A stretch of 64,000 bases of DNA from Dendrocalamus latiflorus (lineage: Eukaryota > Streptophyta > Magnoliopsida > Poales > Poaceae). Shown in pieces: positions 56,081 through 64,000 of this stretch. The notes below the pieces were generated by a model that was not told the origin of the DNA, did not search any database, and saw only the letters and a program-made list of their open reading frames with translations. Each line of letters starts with the position of its first letter. Position 1 is the first letter of the stretch. The DNA is taken from the NCBI GenBank assembly GCA_017311315.1, contig CM029631.1:9358514-9422513 (forward strand), in the 5' to 3' direction. Both the position numbers and the translations under genes were made by a program.

Positions 56081-56235
56081 GTGGTTTATGATTTTTAGAC
56101 TGTTTATAAGAGAGTATGAAATAATAAAAACTCGTATGCGGTTTTAACCGATATAAATAAATTTACTACAGTGTGTACTATAATTAATTTGTAGATTCTG
56201 TATTGAGAAGACACTCTGTTTGAGAGCTAATTACT
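56081..56235 (-). mobile_element. MITE remnant, core-block family, copy E (diverged)
   Basis: Follows the order of copy A: GTGGTTTATGATTTTTAG, GAGAGTATGA, ACTCGTATGCGGTTTTAACC, GTGTACTATAATTAATTTGT and ACACTCTGTTTGAGAGCTAA. Clearly older than copies A to C. Confidence 0.5.
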
Positions 56236-58300
56236 TTCGAAAACCTGAAAAATAGCTTTTATAAGCTGAAAAGATGAAGCTCATTATCAGCTGCTAACCT
56301 AAGCATTGTTGTTGTAATGTTGAGGGACCATACAAGAAAGTTTAGGAATATGTGTAATGATTTTAAGTTTGCAAAAGTTTGCAAGTTTTCAAATTTGCTG
56401 TCAGACTTGAGCGGTCTAACCGACGCCGGGGGGGGGGGGGGGGGGGGGTCTGATCGCAAGTCCGGCGTGATCGGATTTTGAGGGCAATTAGACCATCTGG
56501 TGCAACTGATTTTTAATTGGCGGCTAGTTTTTTCAGAGAGGTGCTCGCTTGTGTGCGCAAGAGAATTGTGAGCGGTCCAACTGTGTTTGGCCGAGCAGTC
56601 AGATCAGTATGGGTGCTGCGGTCTAACCGGCTTCCCTGTTACAAGGGTGGTCAGACCCGCTATGACTGAAAATATCCGAGAGGTTTTGGATATTTGTGGG
56701 AAATGGGTATGGGTTGAATTTTGGAGTTTTAAGTCATTGCATTTATGATGCATGAAGCATGCTTGAACTAATGTGAATCAAGTTGTAAATAACTTATACC
56801 TGAAAATGATTTCTTGGTCTTTGGATATGCAGAGAAGTTTAGAGTCAAATATGGTCGGCGGTGAGGACTGGGACTATGTTCATAGAGGAGCTGGGGTCCA
56901 GAACAGTCAAGGATGCTGGGTAATATGGTTGAGCTCAAGCATGGTATAAGAAATGCAAGAAATATTGAAAGAAATATTCGAGTGATGGGTTGCACAAAGT
57001 GGTTTGGTCGATCCAAATAAAGCGTGGTTTGGTGGAAATCAGGGTGGAAGAGACTTGCCGATGTGTTCCTACATGTAGCAAACATGGTGATGGTTTCCAA
57101 GCAAAGAAGAAAACCAGGTCAAGACGATGATATTTTGGTAGTTGGCCAAATACCAAAAACTTCATTGGATTAAAACTGCGGCACTTGGGGAAACGATTTA
57201 GGTCAAGGAGATGCTAAGAAGATCTACTAGATTAAAGGCTAATGACTTAGTGGGTTGGACTCATATATTTTGAAAAACGTGCATGAGTTATACTTAGTAT
57301 AAAACCTGTGTTGCGTGGGGTTAACGAGTTTTCCTAAATTGTATTAGTGGATAGTATCTATTAGGATAGATGTGAACAGATTACTCTCATCTATTTAATG
57401 GGTTGGGTATGGAAGCTTGCAAGAAGACCATCACAACCATTTCAATTTTGAGTTCTAGGGTTAAGGTTTGAGAGAGAAGAGTGTGTACTATGATGTGCAC
57501 TTTTGTCATCCTTATGGAATGATTATGAAACTTTCATCTTCAAGTAGCAATAGATCAACTTTGTTTATCTCTCATATATTGTTCTTGTCTTGGATAATTT
57601 GCTCTTATTTTTGTTGGTTTTTGCCCTTTCTCTCTCCTCCTTGATCTTACTATGTGCCAAGAATATGTAAGCGATGGAGATATCTCATGTAGATCATATC
57701 ATATCTATTTAGACACTATGGGTTGCAAGATTTCAAAGTTGTCCGGTTCTTACTTGGTTTGGTGACTTTCTTAAGGAATCTTGATCCGAGAGCTTTGGGT
57801 TTGAACATTTAGGTGGTCTTACTTGCTATGGCATGAGAGAATTCATTTAGAGCTATCTTAACTGTTCTTAACTCATGAACAAATTGTATATTAAAATTTT
57901 GAGATTTACCCAATTTTGATGTAGCCTTGTATGTGTTTGAGAAAAGGTTGAAATTTTGGTAAGTTCCATACGATCCTTAGATGAAATATGTTCCTGATAC
58001 CTTCTATAAGGTGTGTGCAATGTTTCAAATATTTTGAACATGGATTTTGAAGTTTGCACCAAATTAGGTTTTGGCTTGAGCTCATTTTATGTTTAAAGAA
58101 CAGGTGAGCGATCAACCTGTTTCTAGGCCCGGTTGGACCAGCCACCTGTCAGACCGATGGTTGTGGCCAGTCACATCGACCACCTATTTGACTGCACCTC
58201 CAGTGGCAATCAGACCGGTTATATGCTAAATCTATGAGACCTTACTTTTTTTGGATTATTGTTTAGATTTAAGTTATAAATTTAATCTTCTTAGCTCTCT
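56236..58300. other. Degenerate retroelement-like DNA
   Basis: Contains repeated GCGGTCTAACCGG / GGTCAGACC words at 56400-56660 and 58100-58220, a style common in grass LTRs, and AT-rich DNA between. No LTR pair or coding sequence could be delimited. Confidence 0.3.
56428..56448. repeat. Homopolymer G tract (21 nt)
   Basis: Twenty-one consecutive G residues. Such a run is rare, can form G-quadruplexes and is often mis-sized in assemblies. Confidence 0.85.
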
Positions 58301-59059
58301 AGATACTGAAGCGAAATATTTTTAGATACTTAGAAATTTTTTTAAGAATACATCATTTACCTGCATTGTTGCCATTGTCGATCCTAGAACGTCCAATGCG
58401 TATGGTGTCCATTAGCATTTGTATTGATTAAACATTGATCTTGCGCGTATCAGTGAAAAACTAGTATTGCCATTTGGTTGCCTGTGTTTGTTGTTCCTTG
58501 CTCCAAGGCTGACTTAAACCCTCCTATCTGTTTCTTGGAGCACAGACTTGTTGCATCACAGTTTGTTGCTTTGGCCTGCATGCATGAGATGACGAGAAAC
58601 ACACAAATTATACTACAGAAACTGCGGCTTAAGCAGAAGCATTACTCCATAAAGACAAAACAGAAAATTCAGGTTTCTTGGCAATGGGCTTACAATTGTA
58701 TTCGCATCCTTGTTTCTTGGCTTCTTTGCCAGCTGGTAATGGACCAGTACATCATATCATACTGAAGAAATAATCTTCAAACCCCGTTCAAAAAAGAAGA
58801 AGAAATAATCTGCAAAACATTGCATGAAAAAGACATCTGTACAGCTCATCAAAGCTGAAGCCAAAGGGAATCGAACTTTGTGTCATCCAAAAAGAAGCAA
58901 AGATGCATAAATTTGCACTATGAGAGGACAGATTGAGGGGACAGAAGCAGCACTAAAGGCTCTGAAACTTTTGCAAGAGGGGAGCACATGAAGTTAGTAC
59001 TAGTTAACGAGTACTATGCTGCAAACATGTAGCAATAGTAGTAAAAGTTGTCTGGACTT
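58301..59059. other. Intergenic DNA
   Basis: No gene supported. The plus frame at 58478-58765 (about 95 codons, from an internal ATG) has no recognised domain; a stretch LEHRLVASQFVALACMHEMT may be chance. Confidence 0.25.
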
Positions 59060-59811
59060 AAAATACAAATGTTGCATCTAAATATATGGCTTCGTAGAGA
59101 AATCAACAATCTATAACTCTAAAGGCATAAATTATAAAGCAAGCACAGCATCCATATTAATATATTTGCCAAGCTCATATTTCATTGGGTCACGGGCTAC
59201 ACTAATAACACATGTACTATCAGGTAAAAGAATCGTAGGTCCTATCACAGTCACTCCAAAATATACAAGTAACCATCTCAACCAAATAATTGCTGCTGTC
59301 ACTGCTGCCATAACTCTCAACTCAGTCTATGTATTCGAACGAGAAACCACAATCAGCTTCTTTATCTTCCATGCAATCAGAGAGGAGACAAGAAAAACAC
59401 AGTAAAAAAAAGAGAACGACGATCAGAAGGATCACTAATCCAAGTTGTATCAGAGTACGCTTAAAGCTGGGGTGAGTTGGAGTTAGAGAAAAACAAATGA
59501 CGAAAGATAGTCCCACGGAAGTAACAAAGAATCCAAAAAATGTGACTGTAATGAAGGTGGATTAGACAAGCTATTAACCGACTCAAGATATAAACAACAT
59601 GAGCAATATCAGAATGAGTGCTCATATGATACACTAAACTCTCAACAAGATAACGATATTGAGTAGAATCCTCAAGAAGAGCACCATTAGTGGCACAGAG
59701 CTGAAGGGGTGATTTCATGAAAATCTCAGCAGTGCAAGTCTTAGTTATGCCAGATCGAACAAGAAAATCCTTAGTGTCATGTCCCACTTTTAACAATGCA
59801 CAAGTTGCCAA
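59060..59811 (-). pseudogene. Ty1/copia reverse transcriptase/RNase H relic
   Basis: On the minus strand the frames read SPLQLCATNGALLEDSTQYR and YLVESLVYHMSTHSDIAHVV, then YSDTTWISDPSDRRS and LIAWKIKK. They continue with AAVTAAIIWLRWLLVYFGVT, DSTCVISVARDPMKYELGKY and IVDFSTKP. These are the copia end of the reverse transcriptase and RNase H. Several stops interrupt it. Its wording is close to the piece at 63115-63175, so both may come from one family. Confidence 0.75.
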
Positions 59812-61084
59812 TTAACTATACAATACAACCAATGTAATCATTATGGTCATAACAAACTGCTCTGAAATTTTCATACATGGAAAGGCTGTAGCTGAACATC
59901 ATTCTAAATTATATCACATTTGGACAGAATAACATGAAGATGCAAAATAAAATTTAGTGCGAAGTACTAACTATAGTTATAAATGTCCTAAAAGTACATC
60001 CCAAACCGTTTTCTTCAGTTGCAACTTGCAACTGCATAAAAAAAAGGTTCCAATAACGATAGCACTTACATTAGATTTTAACCTAGTACTACCGACCAGG
60101 AATTTTGTAGGAACCAAAAGGTACAATGCAACTTGCATTATGTGAAACAACCACCACTAATGGTGTTCATAAAATACGTTGGTCATGCAGTACTTCCCAA
60201 GAAAGCTAACAAGAGAAGGATTCTATTGCAAAGGTTGCTGACACTGTATCTCTCCAGTTAAAAAGATTCTGGTTGCTTCTCCACTATATAATGCAATTGC
60301 TGTTTAGATCACTTCTGTTCTTTTTTGTTGCAGAGTTTAGTTTGTGGATAGGGCTCGGCAAGATGGCCCCATGTTTCAGGCATGCAGTGCGCGGTTTCTT
60401 TTTGTACTGGCAAGTGGCAAGAGCTCAGTGCACAGTATTATTTGAGGAGTGCTTCTGGCCTCACTTTAAAAAAGTTGCACAAAATCTAAAGTACTAATGG
60501 CTACTAATGGTTTGATGACACTAGGTGTTTGTACTATAAATGTGTTCCTATCCAGAATGGTGCGACTTGATGGCAGTGATGATTTTAGAGTGGAGTGGCT
60601 TTGTCACAATGATCATGCAAAGCTTATAGATTATATATCATGGTGTTCAAGCTTTATGATTAAGATTTTTCATCCATGATTGATTCAGCATATTAAATTA
60701 ATAACTTTCTTTCCAAATCATTACACTTACACGCATCTAAAAGTAATCTAAAGACAGGAAAGTTTGATGCCTAGACATCATAGTGCCTATATATATATGG
60801 CCAAACTTAATATTCTAGAATGCCACTTTCCTAACTACAGGGTTGTTACAGACACAAACTTTCCTTTTTGCTACACCTTCGATCTTTAGTTTTACTTAAT
60901 AAGCATTCCTCAAAAACCTATAAGAAACCCGTGCCAGTGTTCCACCTCACATCTTCCTATTGTTATGAAGGTTGTCAGTGATTCTATACGTAGAGAAAAA
61001 AAAACCTCCATCCATATGCATATGTTAACAATCACTTCAAGGCTGATCCTTGTTACGGGTGCGGAGGGGTAGGTTTTTTGCCCT
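59812..61084. other. Intergenic DNA
   Basis: Frames at 60273-60497 and 60497-60679 on the plus strand contain LFFFVAEFSLWIGLGKMAPC and DDFRVEWLCHNDHAKLIDYI; I do not recognise either and do not call them. Otherwise AT-rich with no feature. Confidence 0.25.
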
Positions 61085-61270
61085 GTGATTTATGGTTTAA
61101 TTTTTTAAATTCCGATTATTCGTGAGAGACAGTATGTATAAGAAAATAGTCGCATATGATTTTGGCCAGTGTAACTAAACTAAGTACACTTTTTATTACA
61201 ATATTTTTATTGACCTCGTCTTGAAAAAATACACTGTTTAAAAGTTAATTACTGTAGCATAAATTATAAC
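61085..61270 (-). mobile_element. MITE remnant, core-block family, copy D
   Basis: Matches copy A in order: GTGATTTATGGTTTAATTTT, CGTGAGAGACAGTATG, TTTTGGCCAGTGTAAC, CTCGTCTTGAAAAAATACAC and TTTAAAAGTTAATTACTGTA. Ends not resolved. Confidence 0.55.
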
Positions 61271-61433
61271 GTACAAATGATAAGTGAAAGAACTTCATTC
61301 TAGACTGGTTGGGCGGCCACCCTATCTCATTGTTGACAAATAATGGACCAGAAAAAAAAGCTTGTGTGAGCCATGTAGTTGTTCATTATTCGTCTGCCGT
61401 AATTCACAAGTCGGTGTACGTAGTGTTTGGAAA

Positions 61434-61854
61434 TCCCACCCTATACATGAGCGGAAGGTTTCCGGCCCGCACAGCCCCTCCACGTCGCCCCCCGCGCTCC
61501 CTCGGCCGGCGCGTGGCGGCGGGGTTTTGCGTACGGCCGGGGGAGGCACTTTCCTTCTGTTTTCCGAAAATTACGTAAATATCCTTTTTCCTCGCGAAAA
61601 GATCCCTGCGACCAGTTTTTTTTTAAAAAAATCCTGGATGGCGCCCCGCGGGTTTTCAAAATTACGTATAGGTCCTTATTTACTTACGTACAGGTCCTTA
61701 CAAGTCCTCGGTTTTTAACGAAAAATGCATTTGGTTTTTCCGAAATTACGCGCGTGTCCTCGATTTTTTTTATGAAACTCCCTGCGAATTGTCGTCTCTT
61801 TTACTTTGGCCCACACGATGGCTAGCGCGGCGTGCGCCGCGCTCATGCAGCTAG
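61434..61854 (+). mobile_element. Helitron-like element, copy 2
   Basis: About 421 bp matching copy 1 along its length (shared TCCACGTCGCCC, CGGCGCGTGGCGG, CCTCGCGAAAAGATCCCTG, CACACGATGGCTAGCG). The 3' end has an 18-bp perfect palindrome GCGCGGCGTGCGCCGCGC at 61825-61842, a short spacer and CTAG before T. The 5' limit is a guess: TC after A at 61434. Confidence 0.52.
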
Positions 61855-62924
61855 TATGCCTTACCTCATACAAACTCACGGCTATGCCACTTGCCCTGTT
61901 ATGTCTAAAGGCACGTCACAAATGGCACGTCTTCGAGGACCATCGCGTTGGGCTCCAATGTCTGATACAATTATACGAAACAACAAAAGAATTTTGTAAA
62001 AAAAAAAAACGGTGGAAGCAATCGAGTCCCTCCAAATTCCTCACGAAGATATCTACAGCTCCTTGCCAGCCATGGGCCCATGACCATGATAAGGCAAGCC
62101 GTTCGAAGCCATTGATCGCAGTGCAGTCCTAGAGATATTGGTGCAAGCATGTTTTTTTTAATTACAATTTATAGTTATAACTTATGTTTTTTGTTTTAAT
62201 GTAAGTGATTGTGTAAATAAATTAAAGGCAGATAAGTTATTCTAAAAGGCTATTTTGATAAACCGCTTCGAAATATCGACAACGATTTTATTTGTTTATT
62301 TAAAAAAATTATAAATTGAAAAGAAGATATATATTTTTTCCTCTTTTTTTAGAGGCTTGGCCCTCGCCTTCTTGAGGGGGGATAACCAATAGTTGGCGGT
62401 TCGGTACTAGCTGCATGACCAATTTGGTAAATTATACGGCTTGCCGTCTCCTGGGAATCTTACCCGGGTTAGTACTTTGTTCTGGTACTTCTACTACAAA
62501 GAATCTGAAGTAGTAGTACACTTGCACTAAACTAGCATAGTAAAGGCAGGCCATTGTCATTAAAAAAGAAAAGGACTACAGTATTTTGCAGCGAAGAAGG
62601 AGCCAGTGCTTTAGGCACGGGTCGTATTGGATTCTGTTCTGATTTTTGTTTAGAAAGATTAATATAAATATTTAACTTTTTTTAAATCGGCTTCTCTATT
62701 TTTTAGCTACTGTCTCGGATATAACATAGAAGGTTACGGGTGCATCACATACCCCCCCTCTTACTCCCATCACGCGTACGCATTTCTCCCTTACTTTCTC
62801 CATCACTTATGCCCTTCTTAAAGTTATTTTTTTCAACCACTACCGTTTATTTTCAGCTAAAAGTCATAAGTCACAGTTAAAAACTATTAACAAAAGCTAA
62901 TACTAACATTCCCTTAGTGGCGAG
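61855..62924. other. Intergenic DNA
   Basis: No gene supported. 62150-62320 and 62640-62910 hold AT-rich inverted-repeat-like fragments of MITEs (for example GCTAAAAGTCATAAGTCAC). An open frame at 61806-62132 begins inside the Helitron-like end and is not called. Confidence 0.3.
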
Positions 62925-63110
62925 TGTTATGAATATTGTGTGTATATTCATGAGGCCCAATGAACAGTATATATAAGGAGTACAATGGGACATTACAAGG
63001 GAATATGCCATATACATTTAAGAACATAGAAAGGCATATAAGGAAATACATATAAGGAAATCCTATTTTAAAACTTTCCTCAAACTCATGGTGGATCACA
63101 TACACTGAGT
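62925..63110 (-). repeat. Probable 3' LTR of the deleted copia element
   Basis: Directly downstream (minus strand) of the RNase H end. It closes with TTCATAACA, and holds TCCTTATATATACTG, a possible TATA box. The start is uncertain because the other LTR is not in the window. Confidence 0.5.
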
Positions 63111-63189
63111 TTGGAGAGACTACAAATGTTGTAACCTAGTCAGTGGCTTCGTAAAGAAGTCAACAATCCGATTGTAGTTGAAGCAGAAG

Positions 63190-63960
63190 TCATCGGTGTA
63201 GTCGAAGAAGAAGGGGCAGCAAGCATAGCCGGAACAAATTGTGATACTAATTTGCGGAGAAGCTCCTCAGTACGAACCATTGAAAAAGCCTCGGTGACTG
63301 TCGGTCATGGCGAGCGGCTCAGTAGTTGAGCCCTAATAGGCTCAAACTCTAGGCAAATACGGTAGATAAAGTCATAAAACTGAAGATGGTAACGATCCGC
63401 CTTCTGCACCTTATGACACTTCTCGTAGAGTGGAGAAGCCAGCTTATCCAGATGGCATCAGAGACTAGTCAGGGCTTAAAACAAATCATCGATAGATGAG
63501 TCCTCCTGGCGCAGTGTCTCCAACTCACGCTGAAATGAAAAGAACTAAGCATTGCTGCTCTACTGGTATTGCTCACGCAAATACTCCCAGATCTGATGAG
63601 TAAAACGTAGACCAACAATGTCTGGCTGGATGGAGTCATCAACGCTGACCACCAGGATAGCTTGAACATGAGCCTTATCAGTATAACAGCACTCAAAAGC
63701 ATCTGTGGCATACTAAAAAGCTTCATCATCAGTAGTAGCAATCTCTGCCTCCTTCTTAGCGGTCCAATCTTCTGCAGAAGATGCAAAAGTAGGCTGTTTG
63801 GGAGGAGGAGGCTCAGTGGGTGGCGGGCGGGCGGCAACGGCTCCTAGCGACGTCGATCGCGGCCGAACGAGGAGCTGGCGACATAGGGGTGGCAAGCTGG
63901 CAGCGTCGGGCGACAACAGCATCGGGTGACGGCCTGCGTCGATGCGGGAAGGCGACCAGA
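63190..63960 (-). pseudogene. Copia gag relic (UBN2-type)
   Basis: Minus-strand frames read AEDWTAKKEAEIATTDDEAF, ATDAFECCYTDKAHVQAI, VDDSIQPDIVGLRFTHQIWE, FQRELETLRQEDSSIDDLF. These are typical of the gag of plant copia elements. Four or more stops and one frameshift interrupt it. Confidence 0.72.
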
Positions 63961-64000
63961 CGAGGAGGCTATGGCACCACTTGTCAGCGCGACCTCCTCT

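Larger units (their letters stand above)
62925..64000 (-). mobile_element. Internally deleted Ty1/copia element, cut by the window end
   Basis: Read on the minus strand from the window end: a gag relic (64000 to about 63190), then a short piece encoding the RNase H terminus IVDFFTKPLTRLQHL (63175-63115), then an LTR-like segment (about 63110-62925) ending CATAACA. Almost all of pol between gag and the RNase H end is missing. The 5' LTR lies beyond the window. Confidence 0.7.

Noticed and set aside
60273..60679. Two consecutive plus frames of about 60-74 codons
   Set aside because: No domain or splice pattern could be supported; recorded only as unassigned in the intergenic entry.

Overview
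The window is nuclear DNA of a grass (Poaceae). The genes are split by GT-AG introns, several coding exons have very GC-rich 5' ends, and the intergenic space is full of elements typical of grasses: Tourist/PIF-Harbinger and hAT-type MITEs with TTA or 8-bp target duplications, Ty1/copia elements, an LTR-like insertion of 3.4 kb and probable Helitron ends. The species cannot be named from the sequence alone. No bacterial, organellar or CRISPR-like features are present.

Layout. 1-2661: AT-rich repeats and the upstream region of the first gene. 2662-8670 (+): a methyl-CpG-binding-domain protein (MBD10/11 type) whose 5-kb first intron holds a hAT MITE and a complete small LTR retrotransposon. 9545-10507 (+): a CC-type-like, Cys-rich glutaredoxin-domain protein. 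11486-11938 (-): a small membrane-anchored RING-H2 (ATL-like) protein. 12352-15867: a Helitron-like repeat, a MITE and AT-rich DNA. 15868-16347 (+): a phytocyanin/early-nodulin-like protein with most copper ligands replaced. 16912-20475 (-): a six-exon type-A DnaJ co-chaperone with a C-terminal prenylation motif. 21429-25834 (+): an IQD (IQ67-domain family) pseudogene, 5'-truncated, frameshifted and split by a 3.4-kb LTR-like insertion. 27.8-30 kb: several MITEs, two sitting back to back. 30081-31216 (+): a pseudogene of a plant four-helix membrane protein split by a hAT element. 31-39 kb: MITEs, minisatellites, a Myb/SANT-like relic and degenerate retroelement sequence. 39610-40689 (+): an intronless GT14 (BC10-like) glycosyltransferase. 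43680-50606 (+): a full-length but coding-dead Ty1/copia element. 50842-55292 (+): a three-exon secreted EXPP1-like protein starting only 235 bp after that element. 55-64 kb: LTR remnants, a second Helitron-like copy and two broken copia elements on the minus strand.

Seven genes look intact. They do not form a pathway; this is ordinary grass gene space. The story told by the sequence is mainly one of mobile DNA: two genes broken by insertions whose target duplications are still readable, one gene carrying elements in an intron, one gene with a retrotransposon directly in its upstream region, and a MITE family present at least five times. I saw no convincing sign of a wholly new biological system. 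The items most worth following up are the small LTR element, the Helitron-like pair, the inverted minisatellite arrays and the copper-site losses in the phytocyanin.
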